Below, piece by piece: positions 1 through 10,548 of a stretch of DNA of 64,000 bases (positions within the stretch are counted from its first letter, which is position 1; each line of letters opens with the position of its first letter). A model generated the notes under the pieces. The model saw only the letters and a list, made by a program, of their open reading frames with translations, searched no databases and had not been told where the DNA came from. The stretch is from Petrosia ficiformis (Eukaryota > Porifera > Demospongiae > Haplosclerida > Petrosiidae): the NCBI GenBank assembly GCA_947044365.1, contig OX345647.1, positions 745,001 to 809,000 of the forward strand. The letters run 5' to 3'. Made by a program: the position numbers and the translations under genes.

Positions 1-1
1 A

Positions 2-1780
2 TCTCCTCCTCCTCACGTACAGTGGGTAGGACCAGGAGGTTCCGTTCTACTTACAAATGAGACTATCGGTGCACCCATCTCTTTAAATCTCACACTGTCT
101 AACGTGTCATCTGAAAACAGTGGTGAATACCTATGTATAGGCACTAGTAATGGAGTTTCAAAGAATTCCAGTATCACTATCCTTGTCATTGAGGATGATG
201 GTAGTGACATTCCCATTTCAATGACAGTATTTATTGTGTTAGTAGCTGGAGGTGGTCTTCTATTTCTTTTAATATTAATACTATGTATTGCCATTAGTCT
301 TTTTTGTTGTCTCAGGAAACGCAGAGAAATGTAAGTTAGCATTTTAGTATCTTTGTGTTCATACATGTACCTCACATTACCTCACGTTACCTCACATTAC
401 CTCACATGACTTCACATTAGCTCACATTACCTCACGTTACCTCACGTTACCTCACATTACCTCACATTACCTCACGTTACCTCACGTTACCTCACATTAC
501 CTCACATTACCTCACATTACCTCACATTACTCATCATATACATCACATTACTTCAACCTCACATTACATCACATTACCTCACATTACATCACTTATCATA
601 TATAAACCAATCCTTTGATTCCAAAGCTATAGATATTAGAGCTATAGCGTTCAGAGTTTTATGATACCACTATGAATATTGTTAAACATATAATGTGGTG
701 TCTATCTTTCTCCTCTTTTGTTTCAGACCATTGAGTCCACTGGTTGAACAGCACAAGTCATCTTTTAGCAATTCAACCAGAGGTGGATCAATTCGTCTAT
801 CTCTTAGAAAGTCTAAACCTTTTGATCCCATTGATGAATTTCGTAAAAATACAAGAACTCAAGAAATGGATTCCCATCCTCCCATTCCAAGAGACTCATT
901 CCTGAACCATCTGGGTATAATGAGAATGAACGATAACCAGCTGTTTATGGAAGAATTTGGTTCAATACAAATGGTCCCTGATTATCCACGGGAGTGCTGT
1001 CAACTGCCACACAATATTGAAAAGAATAGATACGATAATATATTACCCTATGACCACACTCGCGTTAAACTACCCAATATAAGATGGCAGGAAGGTTCTG
1101 ATTATATCAATGCTTCGTATTTAGATGTGAGATTTATTATGTATAATAGTATAATACATACATATACATACACATACATGTACATGCACACACACACACA
1201 TACATACGCAGTTACATACATACATTCATGCACACACAGACACACATATATATATACATTTTTTTACTTAGGGTTTTATGAAACCTAAGGCATATATTGC
1301 AACACAAGGTTAGTTTTAAGGTTTTACTAATTAATTTAATTAATTAGTGGGGGTGTGGTCTATCCTAAAGGTCCTATTCCATCAACTATCGGTGACTTCT
1401 GGCGATTGGTATGGGAAGAAAATAGTCGTACAATTGTCATGGTAACCAATGTTAAAGAAAAATCTCAGGTATGCTATATTTCCAAAATGATCACATGGGT
1501 ATCACATGACGGTTCTTTTTCTTTTTTCATTGAAGGTGAAATGTGAGACATATTGGCCTATTGAAATGAATTTACCAAGCTCCTATGGAGGGATTGAAGT
1601 TACATTAGTAGAAACTGTTAAATTAGCAGACTTCACTATTAGATCATTAAGTATTTTGAAGGTAAGGAGTTAATTGTCTTGCTTCTTATTATTTCATCTG
1701 TTCCTTTCCTCTCATTATCTCCAATTATTTCTGCTTCCTCCTCCTCCTCTTCCTCCTCCTCCTCCTCCTCATCTTCCTCC

Positions 1781-1815
<35 letters not shown>

Positions 1816-4800
1816 CTATCTTTCATCTTCTCAGGGAGGTTCTCAAAAAGATGCTCGGGATATTAAGCAGTTTCACTTCACCTCATGGCCAGATAAAGGA
1901 GTCCCCGACTTCCCTACAGCTCTGCTTGCCATGGTTCGTGCTGTACGAGCACACCACCATCAACAAACAAACACTGGACCAATGGTGGTCCATTGTAGTG
2001 CAGGAGTAGGTAGAACGGGTACATTTGTTGTTATTAATAGTATGTTGTCACGTGTACTTAGCGGAGATGAGTACATTGATATATATGGATACGTGACCCT
2101 CTTGAGAAATATGAGAAACTATATGGTACAAACAGAGGTTAGTCCAGTACAAACTACATACTAGATCACATGATCACATGTTAGTCATGTGATTTAGTTA
2201 AATAGTCTACATACCCAACCAGAACTATTTAATGTAATTATGAGTGTCATGTTTTAGTCATGTGATCTGGTTAAGTAATCTACATACCCAACCGTTGTAA
2301 TAATGAAAATAATTGATCATGTGTTTGTCATGTGATTGCAGGATCAATACTTCTTTATTCATGAAGCAATTGCCGAGGCGATTGCATGTGGAGTAACAGA
2401 TGTAACAGCTGATGAATTCCCTTCATATTTGGATAAATTAGAGCTCATTCAAGAAGATGGAGAGAGTTCGCTTTTAGAATTAGAATTTAAGGTACGTTTG
2501 ATTTGATAGTGTCTTTGGATTGATATTGAAATGATATGTCTATTGATAATAGTGATCATGTTGTGTTACAATGATCATTGATGATCACACAAACATGATG
2601 CATTGATCAACACTGCTTGTTCTTTTATCTAGCGATTATTAACAGATAGAACAGAACCTCACAGGTTTGCAAGTGCTACAAGAAATGTGAACAAAGGAAA
2701 GAACAGATTTGTAAATATAATGCCTTGTGAGTACTGGGTGTGGTTTTGGGTGTGGTTGAGTACTGGGTGTGGTTGAGTACAAGGTGTGGTTTATAATCAT
2801 CATTTCTACTTTGTTTAGATGAATACAATCGTGTGAAATTGAGTTTCATACGTGCTACGGAGGGTTCTGATTATATTAACGCTAGTTATGTTGACGTGAG
2901 TACATGTATATCTAATCCATTAGAACTATCTATTTAACTCAAACCTTCACACTTCAGAGCTATCGACAACAGAGAGCATTTATTGCGACCCAAGGACCTT
3001 TGAGAAATACTGTAGCAGATTTCTGGAGGATGGTTTGGGAACATCAATCTCCAGTGCTTGTAATGTTGACTCTAGTAGAGGAGAGGCAACAAGAATGCAG
3101 TGCTACTCTGTGGTCTGATGGAGGAAAGAAGAGATATGGTGATATGTCTGTTGAAGTGTTGAGGAGTAGAGATGACGAAGATTATGATTATAAAGAATTT
3201 ACATTGACTCATGCTCAGGTGTGTGTTTGTGTAGTCTGTCTTCAAGTCTCTATGCATATTATGTATGTATGTAACTATGTATGTACATCTGTACATTTGT
3301 ACATGTACATGTATATATTGTACACGTATGTCTATGTACATGTGTACATGCATTTGTACATCTACATGTATGTCTATGTACATGTATACATGCATTTTAA
3401 GTGTATATATATATATATAATTATAGATATATATATATACAATGTATATGTGTATATAATTATACATAATACATGTATATTATGTTAAGTAAGAAATATT
3501 CCAAACAATCAGTGCATACCAGTGCATACCAGTGCATACCAGTGCGTACCAGTGCATACCAGTGCATACCAGTGCATACCAGTGCATACCAGTGCATACC
3601 AGTGCATACCAGTGCATACCAGTGCATACCAGTGCATACCAGTGCATACCAGTGCATACCAGTGCATACCAGTGCATACCAGTGCATACCAAGGGGTCTA
3701 TTTCATTGCCTCAGGTCCCAGAAACATCTCACATTGTTAAGTTCTTTCAGTTTTTCGGTTGGCCAGAGAGGGGAGTACCGGAATCAGCACTGCCTCTTAT
3801 GGACTTTATACAAGAGATTAGAAGACTTTATATCACTCTTCAAACAGACAAACCTATAATAGTCATGTGCAGGTATAGTTAGCGACTGTGTGTGTGTGTG
3901 GTGTGTTGTGTGTCTGTCTATGCACGTGTGTGTATGTATGTATGTATTCATGTATGTATGTATGTATGTATGTATGTAACCATGTATGTATGTATATATG
4001 TATGTATGTACATGTATGTATGTATATATGTATGTATGTGTTATATGTATGTATTCATGTATGTACATACATGAATACAATGTATGTATGTATGTAAACT
4101 ATGTATGTATCATGTATCAATGTATGCAGACATGTATATATGTATGTATGTATGTACATGTATGTATGCATTTCTCTTACATGCTTGACCTTTGACCCTT
4201 GTAGTTCTGGTGTAGGTAGAACTGGTGTTTTCATCACATTGGATATAATATTAGAGAGACTAGCAGTGGAAGGGCTAATTGATGTGTTCCAGACTATTAA
4301 AATGTTGAGAATACAAAGATCTGCTATGGTTCAAACCTTGGTCAGTAATGAATGGTAACCTAGCAACAATACTATTATGTAATATGACATAATAAAACAA
4401 TTAGTCGACTGGTAACCTAGCAACAATACTATTATGTAATATGACATAATAAAACAATTAGTTGACTGGTAACCTGGCAACAATACTATTATGTAATTAA
4501 TGCATCATATTGAGTGTACTGGTAACCTAGCAACAACTCCATTACATGCATAAGTACCGGTAACCTAGCAACAACACTATAATGCATAGAATACCAGTAA
4601 CCTAGCAACAACATGCATTGAATGTACTCAATATCATGATTAATAATTTCGGTTATATTTTTAGGAACAATATCATTTCTGTTATGTCTCTGTCCTGGAT
4701 TATCTTCTTCACCATGGTTACTTGAATCAACGGAACGCACGTTCAGCCTCCATTGAACGACGATCATCAGTCAAAGCAGTACGCTCCAAACCTTCACTAC

Positions 4801-4871
4801 ACGAAAAACAAGGATCAGAGCATAATCCTGTTGACTCATCAAACAACATTCAACAAACCACTACCTTTTAA
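2..4871 (+). CDS. Receptor-type protein tyrosine phosphatase with two PTP domains, 5' end outside window
   Basis: Type I membrane phosphatase; the visible part is 791 codons in 13 exons: 2-330, 727-1126, 1272-1308, 1371-1468, 1536-1661, 1835-2137, 2342-2491, 2633-2726, 2819-2895, 2958-3218, 3715-3872, 4205-4340, 4665-4871. All junctions are GT/AG and phases agree. The first exon holds the end of an Ig-like domain (SGEYLC) and one TM helix ([19 protein letters not shown]), then a basic stop-transfer. PTP domain D1 has KNRY, WPD and [10 protein letters not shown], so it should be catalytically active. D2 keeps Cys and Arg (CSSGVGRTG) but has KNRF, WPE and Met instead of His before the Cys, as in regulatory D2 domains. 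The gene ends with a short tail after D2. An AATAAA at 5255-5260 could serve polyadenylation. The ligand and vertebrate subclass cannot be assigned. Confidence 0.9.
366..590. repeat. 10-bp minisatellite (CTCACATTAC-like)
   Basis: Tandem decamers alternating ctcacattac and ctcacgttac fill the first intron of the phosphatase gene. Copies become irregular after about position 530. No coding role is seen. Confidence 0.9.
1738..1818 (+). repeat. (TCC/TCT)n polypyrimidine tract next to a splice acceptor
   Basis: About 80 bp of nearly pure TCC/TCT lies just upstream of the acceptor at 1833-1834 for the D1 exon that starts at 1835. It acts as an extreme polypyrimidine tract. Long Ser or Pro reading frames across it are artefacts. 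Confidence 0.85.
3511..3690. repeat. 18-copy 10-bp minisatellite (AGTGCATACC)
   Basis: Eighteen perfect or near-perfect head-to-tail copies (one copy reads agtgcgtacc) lie in the phosphatase intron between the exons ending at 3218 and starting at 3715. The array stops 23 bp before the acceptor AG. The same intron carries TGTA-rich simple sequence at 3240-3480. Confidence 0.97.
3890..4180. repeat. (TGTA)n / (ATGT)n simple repeat
   Basis: TGTG and ATGT-type tetranucleotide repeats fill the intron that splits the D2 active-site motif (exon ends 3872, next exon starts 4205). Confidence 0.9.
4354..4620. repeat. 57-bp tandem repeat in the last phosphatase intron
   Basis: A 57-bp unit beginning ggtaacctagcaacaa is present as two full copies followed by degenerate shorter copies that keep the ggtaacctagcaaca core. 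It fills most of the intron 4341-4664. Confidence 0.85.
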
Positions 4872-5365
4872 AAAAAGAATTGAACATCATTAGTCATTAC
4901 CCATTTCTTCATTTGAGTCAATTTATACTCATTTTTATGTCACTAGTACAATGTGAACAATTATTATACATACATGTAATAATGATAAATGTGTTCATGA
5001 CTGAGTAATACATGTACATGTATATACATACATGTATGTGTATCTCTATGTTACAAATGCATGTACTTATGTACAAGTACATGTATATAGATTATAGTGT
5101 ATACAACATGTATGTACAGTACAGTGTATTTGTATGTTATAGTATAGTTTAAATACATTTGATTTTGAAATTTAAAAAATATATAATATAGAAAAAATTG
5201 TGAACAAAAGAAAATGAGGTTTGTAATTATAATGGTCATCGTAAATTGTTTTGAAATAAAATACTTCTAACATACATGTAATGCAAAGATTAACAATTAT
5301 TTAAAGTGGAGCTAAATTTGCATGAAACTGTGTAGTTAAAAATATATCCCTAGTTACATATAAGT
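4872..5365. other. Convergent 3' flanks of the phosphatase and RNF170 genes
   Basis: AT-rich and ACATGTA-rich non-coding DNA between two convergent stop codons. It contains a candidate AATAAA on the plus strand (5255-5260). No gene is seen. Confidence 0.6.
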
Positions 5366-6847
5366 TTACAGATCTGTCATTTGTCTGTGTGTGATGTACG
5401 CTCGGTATACCAGTGTCACGTAAACCAATACACCTAATACTATTAATATATCATCAATGAATCCTATCAGCCCTAGGAAGGACTCCGGTAGAATGTCCAG
5501 TGGTAAAATTATATACAGCAATAGAAGAGCTAGAACAAGGAAGATATGTAGACGATGTATGCAGAGGAGACCACCCACTGTGAATAGATCTGTCCATAAA
5601 TGTCTTAGTAATGTGGGGATGTCGTAGATGTAACTAAGCAACTGTGAATTAATAGAGATTGATGGTAGACGTATTGGTTATGAATAGGTAGATAGATATT
5701 AATGATTGAGTGGATAGATGAATGAATGGATTAATGGTGGAACAGATGGATCAATGGAAGATTAATTGAATGGACAGAAGGACAGATGAATAAATGGACT
5801 GATGGATGAACAGGTGAATGGAGAAGTGGATGGATGGTTAAATAGATGGAAAGATGAATGGTTGGATCAATGGATAGATTGAGTTGATGGATGAATGCAC
5901 ATATATGAACAGATGAACAAATGAATGGATGAATGGAGCATATAATGGATGATGGATAGATGGATAGATTGAGTGGATGGATGAATGCACATATATGAAC
6001 ACATGATGGATAAACATGGATGGATGGATCAGATGAGGACACTCACAGGTCTCCATTGACCAGACATTCTTTGATTATAATCAATAACTTGTCTACTAAG
6101 ATTTTGAAAAAGTTCATTTCTTTCAAATATCGGATCAGATAAAAGAAGAGTCACCTCTCTACGACATACAGGACATCGGCAAGCCCTTGGCCACCTATCA
6201 GCATGCCAATATGCCAGAACACATTGTGCACAGAAGCGATGTCCACAATTAGTATCAACAGGATAGTTAATAGGACCCAAACACACAGGACATTGTACAA
6301 TATCAGCAGAATTATCGTTATTATTATGAGGGGCGTGGCCATCTCTCTCATCTCTAACATGTTCTCGAGCTCTATCAACTGTTTCTTGCTGTAATGAATC
6401 ACAGATATAACATGTATATATGTTATATAATGGGAATATGCATGTATAGTATGTATACATGTAATGTATTGTAATGTACTATACATAAAAACACATGTAT
6501 TGCATGTGTAATGTAATATAATGGGAATACGCATGTATAGTATGTATACATGTAATGTACAATATACACATGTAGTGTATGTTTACATGTACAATACATG
6601 TATTGTATGCATGTACTATAATACATACGATATTATTTACTGAAGTAACATGCATCTTCATGCAACACATAAAATGCAGTGTATGACTACATGTACTCAC
6701 CTGTTGAGGATGGACACGTTGATCTCTCTCTGAGCTCCCAAATACATTCCATAAGATGCCTAAAGTCAAACCAGTAGCTACTAGCAGCCCAAAGGTCAAT
6801 AATACCTCATTCCCAAAACCAGGAACAGTGGTCTGCTCCAATTCCAT
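5366..6847 (-). CDS. RNF170: E3 ubiquitin-protein ligase RNF170-like
   Basis: Three exons on the minus strand (6701-6847, 6047-6388, 5366-5641) join in frame to 254 aa, close to the about 258 aa of vertebrate RNF170. An N-terminal hydrophobic segment (LLTFGLLVATGLTLGILW) precedes a C3HC4 RING finger starting near residue 82 (CPVC, CGHRFCAQC, CRCPVC). The C-terminal DUF1232 region has two hydrophobic stretches and LPLDILPE. In animals RNF170 is an ER-membrane ubiquitin ligase that promotes degradation of activated IP3 receptors. The start at 6847 was chosen because it gives the family-length N-terminus. The second intron carries a GGATGGATGAAT minisatellite. The start codon is 52 bp from that of the divergent EIF2B3 gene. 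Confidence 0.93.
5680..6035. repeat. GGATGGATGAATG-type minisatellite in RNF170 intron
   Basis: Irregular 4-bp-based repeats (ggat, gaat, tgga) fill the intron between RNF170 exons 2 and 3. Histidine/proline/serine-rich reading frames across it are spurious. Confidence 0.85.
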
Positions 6848-6899
6848 TGTGCCACGCCCATAAGCCACACCCACATGAAAACATCCATGTGCTGTAAAG
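6848..6899. promoter_or_regulatory. Putative bidirectional promoter RNF170 / EIF2B3
   Basis: Only 52 bp separate the start codons of two divergent genes. It is GC-richer than its surroundings and contains repeated CCACGCCC/CCACACCC-type boxes, with no obvious TATA element. Promoter function is inferred from the arrangement, assuming neither gene has a distant 5' UTR exon. Confidence 0.5.
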
Positions 6900-8056
6900 A
6901 TGGATCTCCATCCAGTTATACTTGCAGGAGGACGTGGATCAAGAATGTATCCACTCACAGAGACTTGTCCAAAAGCTCTCCTGCCAGTTGGTAATCAACC
7001 ATTGATATATTATCCTATAAAGTTTTTAGAAAGCAATGGATTTAAAGGTTTGTGGGCGTGTACTGGGTGTGGTTATGTGGTCACATGACTTACCTCATAT
7101 TTTAGAAGTCACTGTTGTAGTTCGTAAGACTGATGTTAAAGCTATCTCGTCTGTACTGGAGAGCTTACAAGGATCTTCAGCGGGAGGTTCGGGAAGAGAA
7201 TCAATAAGATTTATTATTTGTGAGGCACCCGATGGAGAAGATGTTGGTTCAGCTGATGCATTACGTATTTTAAAAGGAAGAGTGAAGGTTATACTAATAT
7301 TCTTTATGATTTATATATACTTCTTTATTACATGTACATATAATCATTCATACATGTACATATAATCATGCGTAGATGTACATGTATATAATTTTGCATT
7401 GCACACATGTGCACTATATGCATGTACATGTATATCAATGTAGTTGTGTCAATTAGTGTGTGTGTACATGTACATGTACATTATGTATCATTATGTACAT
7501 ATATTTTGTAGATCTGGTATGTATATACATGTACATGTTTTATTGTACATATATATCAATGTACACATGTACATGTACATGTTTTATTGTACATATATAT
7601 CAATGTACACATGTACATGTACATGTACATGTTTTATTGTACATGTATATTAATGTACACATCTACATGTACACGTTTTATTGTACATGTATATCAATGT
7701 ACATGTATTATTTTCAGTCCGATCTTCTTGTATTAACTTGTGATCTATTATCAAACATTGCTCTTCATGAGCTATGGGATCTACACATAACCCACCAATC
7801 ATCAATTACCATGTTACTAGTACGTCCAGACCACACCCAACAAGACGATCCTATGAAGAAACTCTCCATTCAGAGTACCGGTATGGACCTGAGACTCTTG
7901 AATATAGTAATAACAATACATATTATATTTAGAACAGGATCTGATAGGTTTAACAACATCTGGACAAGTTGTGTTTCATTCTGCTTTAGTAGATGTAGAG
8001 GATGAACTTAAATTGAGCAGAACCATGATAAAAAGGTAATGTAGATTGTCTTCACC

Positions 8057-8093
<37 letters not shown>

Positions 8094-10377
8094 GTATCTA
8101 TCTATCTATCTATGTATCTATCTATCTATCATACCTATCTGTGCAACTACAAATCATCTATTTATTTTTTTGTTGGTCTGTATACTCTCTTTCTCTCTCT
8201 CTCTCACTCACTCAAGAGTTCCTCATTTTGTAATTCATTCTAAGTTATTGGATGCACATGTCTACATTATTCGTCGTTGGGTCCTGGATTATCTCGGGGA
8301 CCAGAAATCAATATCATCACTCAAGGGAGAACTCATACCACATTTAGTAAGAAGACAAGGAGTAAATGGACCTCAAACTGAAAGTCAGAAATTTATCTAT
8401 CTATCCATATGTATCTATCTATCTATCTATGATGAGTATCTATGTATATACTTTATCAACCACCTACATATCTATCTATCTATCTAATGATGATGAGTAA
8501 TGAATATATAATGAGATCATTATAATGCTATTACTAGGTTTAAGAGAGTTGTCTATAGCTACAAGTGATCCAATAGAACAGTTGGCATTTAGTCACTCCA
8601 CATGTCCATCTGGTACTGCTCTACCTGTCCATTCTGTTAGATGCCACGCCCTCACTGTTAGCAAGGAATTATGTATGAGAGTTAATACTATACCACTGTA
8701 TATAGAAGCGAATAGAATGGTCGGTGTGGCTTATTTTATAAATTAACGTTTTAATATTTGTATGTAGATACCTCAAATGTTAGGTGTATTTCAACTTGAA
8801 GCAGAGTCACCAAGTACAGCTCCACCCACAAGAGGCAAGGTATGTAGTTGTCTCATCCCTAGCCACCCACATTCATTAATAAGAGAGAAGACATCTGGTA
8901 GCTTCAGTCAACTTTGGTGGCAGGTTTCTGACTAACCAATCGGGTATGATGTCACAACACAAATATGGACTATTAATTTTAGTATCCAGGAAAAAAATAA
9001 TACATTTTTTTGGTACTACTTTTTGAACAGTACATTTCCACACTTGCTTGCCACAATACAGATCTCCACAGCATTATGTGATCTTTATTCGAGACAGCAC
9101 TATAAAATAGATTAAAGTTTTCTTATTATCTTTTCTCATGTTAAACGAGTGGGTGGCTTGTATCAGACTTGCACTATAAGTCTACATTTCCACTTTTTCA
9201 TTACTCATTTCCATTGTTCCATTGTGTAGGGTGTTAGTGGTGATTCGTTGATTGGTAATGGTGTACAATTGTCCGATCGTACCTCTATTAAAAGATCTGT
9301 TGTTGGTCATCATTGTATTGTCGGAGATAAGACTAAAATTATTAATTCAATTGTTATGGATCATGTTTTGATTGGAGAAGGGTGAAAACAAACAATACAT
9401 TGTTGACAAACAGTAGTAAACATATTGTTTACAAACAGTAGTTTACAAACATATTGTTGACTAAATATTGTTGACAAACAGTAGTAAACATGGTTTACAA
9501 ACAGTATTGAACAGTAAACATATTGTTGACAAACAGTAGTAACATTGTTGACAAACAGTAAACATATTTTTGACAAAACAGTAAACATTGTTGACAAACA
9601 GTAAACATATTGTTGACAAAACAGTAAACATTGTTTACAAACAGTAAACATATTGTTGACGAACAGTAGTAAACATTGTTGACAAAACAGTAAACATTGT
9701 TGACAAACAGTAAACATATTGTTTACAAACAGTAAACATATTGTTTACAAACAGTAGTAAACATATTGTTTACAAACAGTAGTAAACATATTGTTTACAA
9801 ACAGTGCATATTAACTATTGTTTATTAATTATTGTTGTTGAACAGTTGTTGATGAACTATCATTAACACTCCATGCATTCTATTTGCAGATGTACAGTAC
9901 AAGGAAGTGTATTATGTTCTCATGTCAGATTAGAAGATAAAGTTACTCTCAGAGATTGTATAGTTGGGGCTAGAGTTATTGTTCATAAAGAAGGTAAATA
10001 TAAAACAGGGAGGGGCATACTGTGATCTGTAACCATGACAACATGACTATTCCGAGGGCAATCATAATCAGTAACCATGACAACATGTATCTATTTCATT
10101 GTCGCATACCAACGGTTCAGTCATTTTTGTTAATAATTAAAACAGTGCACTTTCTACTATACTGAAGTGCTATCACAAACTTTGATAGTCTTGTGCATGC
10201 ATTGATTTATTGATGTAGTTGAACTATATTGTTAACACAACATATCATGAGTATATAATAATCTAACAAAATATATAATAACCAATATCAATATAATAAT
10301 TAAAAACTCTAATCCTCATATACACAGGTGAACATAAAGGAGACATTTTAGTTGAAGATTCTGAACTCGACTTATAA
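6900..10377 (+). CDS. EIF2B3: Translation initiation factor eIF2B subunit gamma
   Basis: Ten exons: 6900-7047, 7106-7287, 7718-7880, 7933-8035, 8217-8383, 8538-8719, 8768-8839, 9230-9381, 9890-9993, 10328-10377. Phases are consistent and give 440 aa (human is 452). The N-terminus is a nucleotidyltransferase-like domain with PVILAGGRGSRMYPLT and PKALLPVGNQPLIYYP. The C-terminus is a left-handed beta-helix of hexapeptide repeats (SIKRSVVG, CIVGDKTKI, CTVQGSVLC, VTLRDCIVG). With eIF2B-epsilon it forms the catalytic part of the guanine nucleotide exchange factor that recharges eIF2 with GTP in the cytosol. The least certain junction is 8383/8538, chosen because it alone restores the frame. Several introns are filled with simple repeats. 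Confidence 0.95.
7440..7712. repeat. TGTACATG-rich minisatellite in EIF2B3 intron 2
   Basis: Units of roughly 45-55 bp built of gtacatgtacatgttttattgtacata recur at least four times, just before the acceptor at 7716-7717. Confidence 0.8.
8055..8130. repeat. (TATC)n microsatellite in EIF2B3 intron 4
   Basis: About eighteen TATC/TATG tetramers occupy the intron upstream of exon 5. A second, shorter TATC tract lies at 8395-8487 in the following intron. Confidence 0.9.
9395..9815. repeat. AAACAGTAAACATATTGTTGAC-type minisatellite in EIF2B3 intron 8
   Basis: More than fifteen irregular units of about 17-25 bp combine acaaacagta, gtaaaca and ttgttgac/ttgtttac. Because gtttac and gtaaac are complementary, adjacent units can pair as small hairpins. 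Units abut with no unique spacers. Confidence 0.85.
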
Positions 10378-10548
10378 TAAAAAATGATAACAATCAACGA
10401 TAATTTTAATTAAATATCAGATTTATAATTACACGAGGCACACATTTTATATACATAATTATGTGTGTGTATATGTTGAAAATATAGAATTAAAATACTG
10501 GTTAAAAGTACTTCGAATTATGACTGGTATATGTTTGGTGGGTGTGGT
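10378..10548. other. Convergent 3' gap between EIF2B3 and KDM4
   Basis: 171 bp of AT-rich DNA between two convergent stop codons. The 3' UTRs must be very short or overlap. No further gene is seen. Confidence 0.7.

Noticed and set aside
1679..1840. Poly-serine or poly-proline N-terminal extension of the D1 WPD exon
   Set aside because: It is the TCC polypyrimidine tract of the intron; a good acceptor at 1833-1834 restores the phosphatase frame.
3460..3740. Long reading frames in several phases on both strands rich in [10 protein letters not shown] or [10 protein letters not shown]
   Set aside because: They come from a 10-bp minisatellite that is open in all phases; splice sites show it is intron.
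5731..6056. His/Pro/Ser-rich minus-strand reading frames
   Set aside because: They result from the GGATGGAT repeat in the RNF170 intron.
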